DNA of 64,000 bases from Brevundimonas sp. (GCF_030704825.1 NZ_JAUYNX010000012.1:1-64000); one strand, 5' to 3'; counted from the stretch's first letter, positions 54,030 through 64,000 are shown. A program made the numbers and translations. The notes: generated by a model from the letters alone, not told the origin.

Positions 54030-56258
54030 ATGAACCGACTGATCCTGTCCGCCGCAATCCCGGCGCTCCTGCTTGCGGCCTGCGCGGGCGGCCCGGACCA
54101 GATGCAGGTTCCGGCCCTGAACGTCGCCGATGTCCCGCGCGTCATGCAGGCGCCCCCGCCGCACATGCCGTCCGACCTGACCCCCGCCGGCGTCCGCGCC
54201 GCCGACGACCATCTGGCGCTGGAGGAGGTCAGTGGCGCCGAGGCCATGGCCTTCGTCGCGGGCGAGAACCAGCGCTCGCTGGCCGCCCTGACCGGCGACC
54301 GCCGCTATGAGCCGTTCCGGCAGCAGGCCGAGGCGATCCTGACCGCCACCGACCGCATTCCCTCTCCATCCTTCCTCGGCGAGGGCATCGGAAACTTCTG
54401 GCAGGACGCGGCCAATCCCAAGGGGGTGTGGCGGCGCACGACGCTGGAGTCCTACCGCTCGGCGAATACGCAGTGGGAGACGATGCTCGACGTCGACGCC
54501 CTGTCCCGGGCCGAGGACAGGGACTGGGTGTGGAAGGGCGCCGACTGCCTGGCCCCCGACGAGACGCGCTGCCTGGTCAGCCTGTCCGACGGCGGCAAGG
54601 ACGCCGTGACGGTGCGCGAGTTCGACACCACGACCGGCCTGTGGGTCGAGGACGGCTTCATCCTGCCCGAGGGCAAGCACCGGCTCGAATGGCTGGACCG
54701 CGACACGCTTCTGGTCGCCACCGACTTCGGCCCGAACACCCTCACAGAGAGCGGCTACCCCTTCATCGTCAAGTCGCTGACGCGCGGCCAGACGCTGGAT
54801 CAGGCGACCGAAGTCTATCGCGGCGACATCGGCGACGGCGGGTATGGGGTCAGCCCGACGGTGTATCGCGACAGGGACGGGGCTATCGAGGCGGTCATCA
54901 TCAGCCGGCCGCTGGACACCTTCCGCAGCGAGACCTGGCAGGTGGTCGAGGGCGCGCCGGTGAAACTGACCCTGCCGGAACGGGTGTCCATCTTCGGCGT
55001 GACCCGCGGAGCCCTGATCTTCTCGAATGACGAACCCTGGGGTCTCATCGCGGGGAGGTTCAGACCTGGCACGCTGCTCGCGGTTCCGCTGGCCCATCTG
55101 ACCGGGGCGGTCCGCCCGAGCGTCTCCACCGACGGCGACCCCCACCTGGTTTATGTGCCGTCGCCGCGCCAGTCGCTGCAGGACGTCAGGGTTCTGGACG
55201 GCGTTCTGATCGCGTCCATGTCCGACAACGTCACCGGCAAGCTGATGAGATTTGACCGCCCGGGCGGGGACTTTCCGAGCCGCTGGCGCATGACGGAACT
55301 TCAGGGCCCCGACAACAGCGCGGTAGGGCTTGGCGACTCGTCGAAGAAGTCAGGCCGCGTCTTTGTGTCGTCCGAGGGGTTCCTGACGCCGAACACGCTG
55401 GGTCTACTGGAGCCGGCGACGTCGGCGCCCGAGACCCTGAGGTCCGCCCCCGCCCGCTTCGACGCCTCCACCCACGTCGTCGAACAGTTCGAGGCCACCT
55501 CGTCCGACGGCACGAAGATCCCCTATTTCGTCACCCGGCCGCGCGACCTGGTCATGGACGGCCATGCTCCGACGATCATCTACGGCTACGGCGGATTCCA
55601 GGTGTCCAAGCCGCCGGCCTACATCCCCGAGATGGGCAAGCTCTGGCTCGAAAATGGCGGCGTCTACGTCAACGCCAACATCCGCGGCGGCGGGGAGTTC
55701 GGGCCGGAGTGGCATCAGTCGGTGCTGAACGAGAACCGCCAGCTGGCCTTCGACGACTTCGCGGCGGTCGCCGCCGACCTGCACCGGCGCGGGATCACCT
55801 CGCCGCGGCGCACGGGAATCTACGGCCGCTCCAACGGCGGGGTCCTGACCTCGGTGACCATGACCCAGCACCCGGAGCTGATCAATGCGGCGGTGATCGA
55901 GAGCCCGCTGATCGACATGCTGCGCTATCACGAACTGCCCGCCGGGGCCTCGTGGATCGGCGAATACGGCGATCCGCGCATTCCGGAAGAAGCCGCCTGG
56001 ATCGCCCGCTATTCCGCCTACCAGAACCTTCGTCCGGGGGCGGACTATCCGCGCGTCTACATCACCACCAACACCCGCGACGACCGCGTCCACCCGGGCC
56101 ACGCGCGCAAATTCGCCGCCCGCCTGACCGACATGGGCTACGACCACCTCTATTATGAAGAGACGTCAGGCGGCCATTCCAACGACGCCGACCCGGTCGC
56201 CAACGCCCGCCGCTGGGCCCGGCATTACGTCTACCTGGCCCAGCAGCTGATGGACTGA
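54030..56258 (+). CDS. Lipoprotein prolyl oligopeptidase paralog, S9A family
   Basis: The 742-residue protein has a lipoprotein signal with the lipobox LLLAAC, so unlike its neighbour it is probably membrane-anchored. The hydrolase domain has Ser in GRSNGG (about 599), Asp in RDDRVH (about 683) and His in GGHSND (about 714). The two proteins share the pattern FWQDA, GGKDAVT, YGYGGFQ and so on, evidence of an old tandem duplication. It differs by a longer N-terminal proline-containing leader after the lipobox. Confidence 0.92.
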   Translation: MNRLILSAAIPALLLAACAGGPDQMQVPALNVADVPRVMQAPPPHMPSDLTPAGVRAADDHLALEEVSGAEAMAFVAGENQRSLAALTGDRRYEPFRQQAEAILTATDRIPSPSFLGEGIGNFWQDAANPKGVWRRTTLESYRSANTQWETMLDVDALSRAEDRDWVWKGADCLAPDETRCLVSLSDGGKDAVTVREFDTTTGLWVEDGFILPEGKHRLEWLDRDTLLVATDFGPNTLTESGYPFIVKSLTRGQTLDQATEVYRGDIGDGGYGVSPTVYRDRDGAIEAVIISRPLDTFRSETWQVVEGAPVKLTLPERVSIFGVTRGALIFSNDEPWGLIAGRFRPGTLLAVPLAHLTGAVRPSVSTDGDPHLVYVPSPRQSLQDVRVLDGVLIASMSDNVTGKLMRFDRPGGDFPSRWRMTELQGPDNSAVGLGDSSKKSGRVFVSSEGFLTPNTLGLLEPATSAPETLRSAPARFDASTHVVEQFEATSSDGTKIPYFVTRPRDLVMDGHAPTIIYGYGGFQVSKPPAYIPEMGKLWLENGGVYVNANIRGGGEFGPEWHQSVLNENRQLAFDDFAAVAADLHRRGITSPRRTGIYGRSNGGVLTSVTMTQHPELINAAVIESPLIDMLRYHELPAGASWIGEYGDPRIPEEAAWIARYSAYQNLRPGADYPRVYITTNTRDDRVHPGHARKFAARLTDMGYDHLYYEETSGGHSNDADPVANARRWARHYVYLAQQLMD

Positions 56259-56271
56259 GGGAGGCCCGGCG

Positions 56272-56892
56272 TCAGGCCGGCTCGACGACCCTGGCCTTCT
56301 TCGCCTTGGCGGCCTTTTCAGGCTTTTCGGCCTTGGCCTTCGCCGGCTTGTCGGCCTTCCTCGCCAGCTTCTCGGCCTTCTTCGCCTCGCGGGCGGCCTT
56401 CTTGGCCGCCTTGGCCTCGGCCCGGGCCTTGGCGGGGGCGGCGTCGGCCTCGCCGGCCAGTTCGGCCAGAAGATCGAGGAAGCCGTCGCGCTTGCCCTTG
56501 GGCAGCAGGGCCAGGATGCGCTTGTCGGCGGCCTCGACGCGCGGCCGGGCCGCCTTCAGCGCCGCCTCGCCCGCGGGCGCCAGGCGCACCGCCTTGGCCC
56601 GGGCGTCGACCGTCGACTTTTCGCGGTCCAGAAGACCCTTTGTCGTCATGCGGGAGACCAGGTCGGCCAGGGTCGAGCGGTCGATGCCGGTGGCGCGGAC
56701 CAGATCGGTCTGGGTCAGGCCGGACTTGTGCGACACCGCCTCCAGCACCGCGAACTGGCGCTGGGTCAGGCCGTCGGGCCCGGTCTCTTCCGCGTAGATG
56801 TCGAGCGCCAGCTGCAGCACGCGATGCATCAGGTGGCTGGGCGATCCCGCCAGCCCTGCGGCGCGTTTCGCCTTGTTCCCGGACTTGACCAT
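56272..56892 (-). CDS. MarR-family regulator with histone H1-like tail
   Basis: The 206-residue protein has a MarR winged helix-turn-helix with TQTDLVRATGIDRSTLADLVSRM (residues about 60-82) and the wing DREKSTVDARAK. From about residue 150 the chain becomes a lysine- and alanine-rich tail with 16 lysines in residues 155-199, ending RVVEPA. Such tails resemble those of histone H1 or bacterial H1-like proteins that coat DNA. The tail is unusual for MarR; its effect on DNA binding is inferred. Downstream of ispZ on the same strand. Confidence 0.85.
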   Translation of the reverse strand: MVKSGNKAKRAAGLAGSPSHLMHRVLQLALDIYAEETGPDGLTQRQFAVLEAVSHKSGLTQTDLVRATGIDRSTLADLVSRMTTKGLLDREKSTVDARAKAVRLAPAGEAALKAARPRVEAADKRILALLPKGKRDGFLDLLAELAGEADAAPAKARAEAKAAKKAAREAKKAEKLARKADKPAKAKAEKPEKAAKAKKARVVEPA

Positions 56893-56973
56893 GAACCGTA
56901 TCCCCTTGGGCCTCGATGACGCAGACGTAGCAGCGGCGCTTTACGGTTTGACGACGGACGATCCGCCGGCGGT

Positions 56974-57669
56974 TCAGGGCGCGGTGTCGGGCTCCGCCGG
57001 CGCCATCGGATCGACGGGTTTGTCGGTCGAGGTCAGGTTCCTCATGATCAGCGGAATCTGGGACAGGCCGAACGCCGACGAGGCGACCCACAGCACGCCC
57101 CGGAAGCTGACCCAGACATCGGCCGGATCGACGTCGGCGCGGCCGATGCGGGCGGCGGCCCAGCCGACCAGGGCCTCGCTGCGGACCAGTTCGTTGACCG
57201 CGGCGACGGCGAGGAAATACAGGCCATAGCGGAAGGTCAGGATCCGCCAGGCCCGGTCGTTGATCGGAATGACCGTGCCGAGCAGGGCCCTCAGCGGCTG
57301 TTTGCCCAGCAGCAGCCCGCCCAGCAGGGCGACGGCGAGCGAGGCGTTGAGCACCGAGACCTTGACCTTCACCCACAGGCCGTCGCCGGTCAGCAGGGTC
57401 AGCAGGCCGAAGACCAGGGCGAAGCCGCCGACCAGCAGCGGCATCAGGGCCAGCCGCTTTTCCACCACCAGGCCGACGACTACCGCGATGGCCGAGCCGG
57501 CGACCAGGGCCCAGGTGGCCTGGACCAGGGCCTCGTCGCCGCTCATCCCGCGCAGGCGCAGGACCAGGAAGGCGAGGCCGAAGGCCAGCAGGCCGCCGAA
57601 ATCGACGGCCTGACGCAGACGGTTGTCGCGTGCGGGCGCGGGGGCGGGGGCGGGTTCGGCGTCGTTCAT
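56974..57669 (-). CDS. ispZ: Inner-membrane septation protein IspZ (YciB family)
   Basis: The 231-residue protein has five or six hydrophobic segments with the IspZ pattern KQPLRALLGTVIPINDRAWRILTFRYGLYFLAVAAVNELV. IspZ/YciB family proteins are implicated in septation and envelope integrity, though the mechanism is unclear. An alanine/proline-rich N-terminal stretch precedes the first helix, and the C-terminal tail is polar. It sits 3 bp downstream of ftsY, consistent with a shared transcript. Confidence 0.92.
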   Translation of the reverse strand: MNDAEPAPAPAPARDNRLRQAVDFGGLLAFGLAFLVLRLRGMSGDEALVQATWALVAGSAIAVVVGLVVEKRLALMPLLVGGFALVFGLLTLLTGDGLWVKVKVSVLNASLAVALLGGLLLGKQPLRALLGTVIPINDRAWRILTFRYGLYFLAVAAVNELVRSEALVGWAAARIGRADVDPADVWVSFRGVLWVASSAFGLSQIPLIMRNLTSTDKPVDPMAPAEPDTAP

Positions 57670-57672
57670 GCG

Positions 57673-58608
57673 TCAGTCCTCAAGCCCCACCAGGGACCGT
57701 GAAAAGGCCCGGGCGTCGAAGGGTTGCAGGTCGTCGATCCCCTCGCCGACCCCGATCAGCTTGATCGGTGCGTCCGACGCCTGGGCCACGGGCACCAGCA
57801 CCCCGCCCCGCGCCGTGCCGTCCAGCTTGGTCATGACCAGGCCCGACACATAGGCCGTGCGTCCGAAGATCTGCTCCTGGGCCAGGGCGTTGCGGCCCAC
57901 GGTGGCGTCGAGCACCAGCAGGGTCTCGTGCGGGGCCTCCGGATCGATCTTCTTCAGCACCCGCACGATCTTCAGCAATTCGTCCATCAGGGCCGACTTG
58001 TTCTGCAGCCGGCCGGCCGTGTCGATCAGGACCACGTCGTAGCCCTCGGCCTTCGCCCTCGTATAGGCGTCGAAGGCCAGGCCGGCCGGATCGGCGCCGT
58101 CGCGGCGGCTCTCGAAGGTCGCCCCGGCCCGCTCGGCCCAGACCTTGAGCTGTTCGCGGGCGGCGGCGCGGAAGGTGTCGCAGGCCACGATCATCACCTT
58201 GGCGCCCTGACCGGTCAGGTCGGCCGCGATCTTGCCCAGGGTGGTGGTCTTGCCCGAGCCGTTGACCCCGACGAACAGGGTCACGAAAGGGCGCGGGCCG
58301 TCCAGCGGCGCGTAGCGGGCCTCGTGCGAGACCAGCTCGGCGGCGACCGCCTCGGCCAGGGCTTCCCTGACCTCGCGTTCATTGGCCCCGGCCCCGAAAC
58401 GCAGGTCGCGGAAGCGGGCGACGATGCGGTCGGTGGCGGCCGGGCCGAGATCACTCTCCAGAAGATGCTCCTCCAGCCCCTCGAGCGCGGCCTCGGACAG
58501 CGGTTCCTTGACGAAGGCGGAGACGACCTGTTCGGTCATCTGTTTCGAGGAGCGGGAGAGGCCCTCGGTCAGGCGCGAGAGCCAGCCCTTTTTCGGCGCG
58601 TCGTTCAT
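57673..58608 (-). CDS. ftsY: Signal recognition particle receptor FtsY
   Basis: FtsY is the SRP receptor GTPase for co-translational membrane targeting. The 311-residue protein lacks a long acidic A domain, as in many alphaproteobacteria, and contains the NG domain with G1 GVNGSGKTTTLGK, the DTFRAAAREQL motif, IDTAGR and TKLDGTARGG. It is divergent from nadE, 98 bp away, and is followed by ispZ. Confidence 0.96.
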   Translation of the reverse strand: MNDAPKKGWLSRLTEGLSRSSKQMTEQVVSAFVKEPLSEAALEGLEEHLLESDLGPAATDRIVARFRDLRFGAGANEREVREALAEAVAAELVSHEARYAPLDGPRPFVTLFVGVNGSGKTTTLGKIAADLTGQGAKVMIVACDTFRAAAREQLKVWAERAGATFESRRDGADPAGLAFDAYTRAKAEGYDVVLIDTAGRLQNKSALMDELLKIVRVLKKIDPEAPHETLLVLDATVGRNALAQEQIFGRTAYVSGLVMTKLDGTARGGVLVPVAQASDAPIKLIGVGEGIDDLQPFDARAFSRSLVGLED

Positions 58609-58706
58609 GGACCCGCTTTAGCCGCCGGGGGTTTGAAGGTCACGGGCAATCGTGGCGCGCCGCGGCCTTTGCCTCTAAATGAGCACTGAACCGCAGGAAC
58701 CGACGC

Positions 58707-60749
<2,043 letters not shown>

Positions 60750-61055
60750 TCAGGTGAAGGCGGCCGCCAGCAGAAGGATCGGTGTAAGCGGCAGGGTTAT
60801 GCGAACGATCGGCACGATCTGCCGGGCATGCGCGTCGATCTCCCGGTAGTGGCGGGAATAGAGCAGGGGCAGGTCAACCGTCTGCCAGACGCCTGTGAAA
60901 TTCCCTCCGAACCCGAACAGGCTGGGAGTCGAAGCGGGCAGATCGCCCGATTGCTTCAGCGCGTGAAGGCGAAATTCGAGATAGAGCAGCAGCGAGATCG
61001 TTACGATGCCGCTGACCGCCAGGCCGGACCACAGCACGCCGCCGGCCCAGGGCAT
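60750..61055 (-). CDS. Small membrane protein of unknown function
   Basis: The 101-residue protein has two hydrophobic segments (LAVSGIVTISLLLYLEF and IVRITLPLTPILLLAAAF) at its ends with a hydrophilic loop between. I do not recognise a family. The ATG overlaps the upstream hydrolase's stop codon (TGATG), which supports expression as a second gene of that unit. It ends directly against nadE's stop codon on the opposite strand. Confidence 0.65.
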   Translation of the reverse strand: MPWAGGVLWSGLAVSGIVTISLLLYLEFRLHALKQSGDLPASTPSLFGFGGNFTGVWQTVDLPLLYSRHYREIDAHARQIVPIVRITLPLTPILLLAAAFT

Positions 61056-61930
61056 CAGTCCACCTCCCCCAGGAACGGGAAGATCGCCGCCTTGGCCTCG
61101 GGCTCGTCCAGCATGGGGGCGTGGCCGACGCCCGGAACCTCGACGAAATCCATCTTCGGGGCCCGCTTGCGCATCCGGGCCGCGATCTCGGGACTCAGCA
61201 GGTCCGAGGTCTCGCCGCGCACCAGCAGGGTCGGCCGGCCCCTGGCCAGCCGGGTGAAGAAGGGCCACAGATTGGGGACCAGGGCCTTGGCGCCCGCCGC
61301 CCGGATCGGCGCCATGATGTCGGGATCATAGTCCGGCACCGGCGTCCCCTCCGTGCCCATGCGGAAGGTCCGGCGGGCGAAGGCGTCCCAGTCGGCGTCC
61401 GAATAGTGCGGCAGGGCGATCTCGTTGGTCTTGCGGACATGGGCCGCCGCGTCCGCCCAGTTGTTGATCTCGACCGGCTGTCCGGCATAGGCCGCGATCC
61501 GCGCCAGCCCCACCGGCGACACCTCGGGGCCGACGTCGTTGATGATGGCGGCGGCGATGACCTTCGAACGGATGGCGGCCAGGGCCATGGTGATCAGCCC
61601 GCCCATCGAGGTGCCGAGGAAGACCGCGCGCTCGACGCCCAGGTCCTTCATCAGGGCCAGCACGTCCTGCGCATAGGTCGGCGGCTGGTAGGTCATCGGG
61701 TCGGGGGCCCGGTCCGACCGTCCGCGTCCGCGGACATCCACCGCCAGCACCCGCCGGCCGCTCTGGGCGATGAGGGGGGCGATGGCGTCGAAGTCGGCCG
61801 AGTTGCGGGTCAGGCCGTGGATGGCGATCACCGGCAGCTTCGCGGGACCCGACGCCGCGGCGTAGTCGCGGGCGTACAGGCTGAGGCCGTCGGCGCTGGT
61901 CCATCGGCGTTCGGCGAAGGTCTGGGTCAT
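61055..61930 (-). CDS. Alpha/beta hydrolase
   Basis: The 291-residue protein has the alpha/beta hydrolase fold with HGLTRNS near residue 39 (oxyanion HG), nucleophile Ser in GTSMGG (about residue 110), Asp in VRGETSDLLS and His in GVGHAPM. No signal peptide is present, so it is cytoplasmic. The family is broad (esterase, haloalkane dehalogenase, lactonase) and no substrate can be assigned. The GGAG of its ribosome-binding site lies inside a hairpin (61937-61956). Confidence 0.9.
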   Translation of the reverse strand: MTQTFAERRWTSADGLSLYARDYAAASGPAKLPVIAIHGLTRNSADFDAIAPLIAQSGRRVLAVDVRGRGRSDRAPDPMTYQPPTYAQDVLALMKDLGVERAVFLGTSMGGLITMALAAIRSKVIAAAIINDVGPEVSPVGLARIAAYAGQPVEINNWADAAAHVRKTNEIALPHYSDADWDAFARRTFRMGTEGTPVPDYDPDIMAPIRAAGAKALVPNLWPFFTRLARGRPTLLVRGETSDLLSPEIAARMRKRAPKMDFVEVPGVGHAPMLDEPEAKAAIFPFLGEVD

Positions 61931-61936
61931 CGAGGG

Positions 61937-61956
61937 CTCCGGCGCGTTTGCCGGAG
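61937..61956 (-). promoter_or_regulatory. Hairpin sequestering the ribosome-binding site of the hydrolase gene
   Basis: On the minus-strand transcript CTCCGGC pairs with GCCGGAG around a 6-base loop. The 3' arm contains GGAG, six bases before the ATG at 61930, so the stem would cover the ribosome-binding site. It may throttle translation or respond to temperature or a factor, or be incidental. Confidence 0.5.
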
Positions 61957-62005
61957 GTTATTTCATCGGCCGGAGAAATCCCACCCGCCGAATCCTGACG
62001 CCCGC

Positions 62006-62518
62006 TCAGTGCCCCAGCAGGTCGCGGACGAAGGAATCCAGATTTCCCCCCTCGAACCGGAAGCCGGGCACGCCGGCGCGCTTCGCCGCCTCCATGTCCG
62101 AGGGCTGGTCGCCGATCAGGAAGCTCTTCGCCGGGTCGATGCGGTGTTCCGTGATGGCCCGCAGGATCATGCCGGGGTTGGGCTTCCGGTCCGGATGGTC
62201 GGCGTGGAAATACCGTGGATCGCGCGCCTCCGCATGGAAGGGGCAGGCGTAGACCGCGCCGATGATCGCCCCCTTCGCCGCCAGCCGCCGCACCAGCAGG
62301 GCGTTGAAGGCCTTCATCTGGTCTTCGCTGAACAGACCCCGCGCCACGCCGGACTGGTTGGTCACCACGACGCACAGATAGCCGAGCTGATTGAGTCGCC
62401 GCACCGCCTCGGCCGCGCCGGGCGCCAGCCGCAGGTCCTCTTCCAGATGGGGATAGCCGGTGTCCTCGATCAGCACGCCGTCGCGATCGAGGAAGACGGC
62501 GGGGACGCCGGATGTCAT
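62006..62518 (-). CDS. gmhB: D-glycero-D-manno-heptose-1,7-bisphosphate 7-phosphatase (GmhB-like)
   Basis: GmhB removes the 7-phosphate in ADP-heptose synthesis for LPS. The 170-residue HAD-IIIA protein has motif I FLDRDGVL (Asp11 and Asp13), the threonine-bearing motif VVVTNQSGVARG, and the motif IV-like GDQPSDMEAA. The ATG at 62518 gives the normal length. The histidinol-phosphatase branch of HAD-IIIA is close, but the surroundings (LPS-type sugar genes) support heptose. The closest gene is the DegT-type aminotransferase on the other strand, 166 bp away. Confidence 0.87.
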   Translation of the reverse strand: MTSGVPAVFLDRDGVLIEDTGYPHLEEDLRLAPGAAEAVRRLNQLGYLCVVVTNQSGVARGLFSEDQMKAFNALLVRRLAAKGAIIGAVYACPFHAEARDPRYFHADHPDRKPNPGMILRAITEHRIDPAKSFLIGDQPSDMEAAKRAGVPGFRFEGGNLDSFVRDLLGH

Positions 62519-62556
62519 GGTCCCTGCGCATACGCCGCCGTACACGGTCGTTGCAA

Positions 62557-62577
62557 CCCGTCACGCGAAGTGACGGG
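62557..62577. promoter_or_regulatory. Stem-loop in the gmhB/aminotransferase gap
   Basis: CCCGTCAC (62557-62564) and GTGACGGG (62570-62577) are perfect reverse complements with a GCGAA loop. It lies between two divergent genes and could be an operator or a leader hairpin of gmhB. Confidence 0.5.
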
Positions 62578-62651
62578 CGCGGGTTTGGCCTGGCGGCGCG
62601 CGATTTGGTAGGGAGCGCCAGCTTCGGCCGGGCGTTGCTCCCGCGCCGCCT

Positions 62652-62665
62652 GTGCCCGCGGGCAC
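62652..62665. promoter_or_regulatory. GTGCCCGCGGGCAC palindrome upstream of the aminotransferase
   Basis: A perfect 14-bp palindrome 19 bp before the ATG of the DegT-type gene. Its position over the 5' leader suggests either a transcription-factor site or an RNA hairpin that affects ribosome access; the sequence does not decide. Confidence 0.4.
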
Positions 62666-62684
62666 GCCCGGAGATCGTCCCGAC

Positions 62685-63845
62685 ATGACCATTCCCTTCA
62701 TCGACCTGCAGGCCCAGCGCCTTCGCCTGAACGGCCGGATCGAAGCCGCGGTGCAGGCCGCCGTGGTCGGCGGCGCCTGGGTGATGGGGCCGCAGGTGCG
62801 GCAGTTCGAGGCCGATCTGGCCGCCTTCGGTCAGGCGAAGCACGCCCTCGGGTGCGCCAACGGCACCGACGCCCTGGCCCTGCCCCTGATGGCTTGGGGG
62901 ATCGGCCGCGGCCACGCGGTCTTCGTGCCCAGCTTCACCTTCGCCGCCACCGCAGAGATCGTGCCCTGGTTCGATGCCGAGCCGGTGTTCGTCGACGTGG
63001 ACGCCGCGACCTACAACATGGACCCCGGCCATCTGGAAGCGGCCATCGAGGCGACGCTCAAGGAAGGCCGGCTGAAGCCGCGCGTGGTCATCGCCGTCGA
63101 CCTGTTCGGCCAGCCGGCCGACTATCCGGCCCTCAAGGCGATCTGCGACAAATACGGCCTGAAGCTGATCTCCGATTCGGCCCAGGGCTTCGGCTGCACC
63201 CTCGACGGGAAGCATCCGCTGGAATGGGCCGATATCACCACCACCAGCTTCTTCCCGGCCAAGCCGCTGGGCTGCTACGGCGACGGGGGGGCGGTTCTGA
63301 CCAATGACGACGACCTGGCCCAGCTGATCGATTCCATCCGCGTGCACGGCAAGGCGGTGGCGCGGGATCTGGACGGCAAGACCTTCGACCACGATCCCAA
63401 ATATCTGAACATGCGCATCGGCCTGAACAGTCGTCTGGACACCATCCAGGCCGCCGTCCTGATCGAGAAGCTGAAGGTGTTCGGTCAGGAGATCGAATGG
63501 CGCAACCGCATCGCCGCCCGCTACAACGCGGGCCTGCGTCCGCACGTGGCGGCCGTGCCGGACGTGCCGGCGGGCAACATCTCGAACTGGGCCCAGTACA
63601 CCATCGAGCACGAGGACCGCGACGGGCTGGCGGCGCATCTGAGGGAACAGGGCGTCCCCACGGCGGTCTACTATCCGATCCCGCTGCACCTGCAGCCGGC
63701 CTATGACATGTACCCGCGCGGGCCGCAGGGGCTGCCGGTGACGGAACGACTCAAGGACCGGGTCATCAGCCTGCCGATGCACGCCGACCTGGACGAGGCG
63801 ACGCAGGACCGCGTCATCGCCGCCGTCGCCTCGTACGGAGCCTGA
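62685..63845 (+). CDS. DegT/DnrJ/EryC1/StrS-family sugar aminotransferase
   Basis: The 386-residue PLP protein has the family fold with GCANGTDALALPL (PLP phosphate region), ISDSAQGFGC (Asp that binds the pyridine nitrogen) and Lys193 in SFFPAKPLGCYGDGGA, the Schiff-base lysine. Such enzymes aminate a nucleotide keto-sugar, e.g. WbpE at C3 of a UDP-sugar. The next gene is a Gfo/Idh/MocA dehydrogenase, which can make such a keto-sugar (WbpB-like), so the pair probably makes an amino-sugar for surface polysaccharide. The product is not determined. Confidence 0.92.
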   Translation: MTIPFIDLQAQRLRLNGRIEAAVQAAVVGGAWVMGPQVRQFEADLAAFGQAKHALGCANGTDALALPLMAWGIGRGHAVFVPSFTFAATAEIVPWFDAEPVFVDVDAATYNMDPGHLEAAIEATLKEGRLKPRVVIAVDLFGQPADYPALKAICDKYGLKLISDSAQGFGCTLDGKHPLEWADITTTSFFPAKPLGCYGDGGAVLTNDDDLAQLIDSIRVHGKAVARDLDGKTFDHDPKYLNMRIGLNSRLDTIQAAVLIEKLKVFGQEIEWRNRIAARYNAGLRPHVAAVPDVPAGNISNWAQYTIEHEDRDGLAAHLREQGVPTAVYYPIPLHLQPAYDMYPRGPQGLPVTERLKDRVISLPMHADLDEATQDRVIAAVASYGA

Positions 63846-63849
63846 TCCG

Positions 63850-64000
63850 ATGACCCAGCACCAGCCTGTCCTCAGGATCGGCGTCGCCGGCGCGGGCGTC
63901 ATGGGCCGCAACCACGCCCGGGTCCTGGCCGACATCCGCGACGTCGAACTGACCCATGTGTTCGATCCCGACGCGGTCACCGCCCAGGGCGTCGCCGCCG
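63850..64000 (+). CDS. Gfo/Idh/MocA-family oxidoreductase, truncated by the window edge
   Basis: Only the first 50 codons are present. They show a Rossmann start IGVAGAGVMGRNHARVLAD typical of the NAD-dependent sugar dehydrogenases of this family. The gene begins 4 bp after the aminotransferase stop, so the two form a unit; a WbpB-like UDP-sugar 3-dehydrogenase is plausible but the rest of the gene is needed. The end is the window boundary, not a true 3' end. Confidence 0.85.
   Translation, partial: MTQHQPVLRIGVAGAGVMGRNHARVLADIRDVELTHVFDPDAVTAQGVAA

Overview
The window is very GC-rich, densely coded chromosomal DNA from an alphaproteobacterium, most likely of the family Caulobacteraceae (Brevundimonas/Caulobacter-like). 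The evidence is gene content: a trpF-trpB-trpA-accD-folC cluster, a tsaE-amgK-murU-addB-addA-trxA run, and a hybrid kinase matching the Caulobacter stalk kinase ShkA down to its c-di-GMP ligands. Nearly every base is coding, with many ATGA/GTGA stop-start overlaps and several large intergenic inverted repeats. I saw no rRNA, tRNA, CRISPR array, prophage or transposase.

Layout: 1-475 is non-coding DNA carrying an inverted-repeat element. 476-7485 (+) is one tight operon of an RsmC-like methyltransferase, an RsuA/RluB-type pseudouridine synthase, trpF, trpB, a small secreted protein, trpA, accD and folC. 7498-18037 (-) is a long co-directional run: acyltransferase, tsaE, amgK, murU, addB, addA, trxA and a small secreted protein, with five consecutive overlaps. 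18166-28000 holds an S9 peptidase, a small secreted protein, an AsmA-type protein, a lipoprotein esterase, an unknown secreted protein, AMP nucleosidase, a phasin and a creatininase-family enzyme. 28061-31349 (-) is a TetR-regulated EmrAB-type efflux operon with a clear candidate operator at 31389-31404.

31512-36900 includes a 49-residue membrane miniprotein, endonuclease III, an orphan ATP-grasp enzyme, a PfkB kinase, and a four-gene unit (38-residue membrane peptide, DUF2975 membrane protein, XRE regulator, Smr protein) fed from an AT-rich region with two palindromes. 36297-47554 (+) carries rdgB, hemW, a Tat-exported oxidoreductase, rsmI, yraN, a SirB1-like protein, gshB, comM, the ShkA-like kinase and an AmpG-like permease. 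47559-64000 contains malic enzyme, dapF, an ion channel with a zinc ribbon, two tandem prolyl oligopeptidases, a MarR regulator with a histone-like tail, ispZ, ftsY, nadE, a hydrolase, gmhB, and the start of a sugar-nucleotide cluster (DegT aminotransferase plus a truncated Gfo/Idh/MocA dehydrogenase).

Functional links: AmpG-like uptake together with AmgK and MurU forms the anabolic peptidoglycan-recycling shortcut to UDP-MurNAc. AddAB performs double-strand-break processing. Most genes are core metabolism. The more unusual points are the small-protein/DUF2975/XRE module, the regulatory palindromes, the zinc-ribbon channel, the H1-like tail on MarR, the loss of the AccD zinc finger, and the repeat elements, one of whose arms matches sequence inside a coding region.
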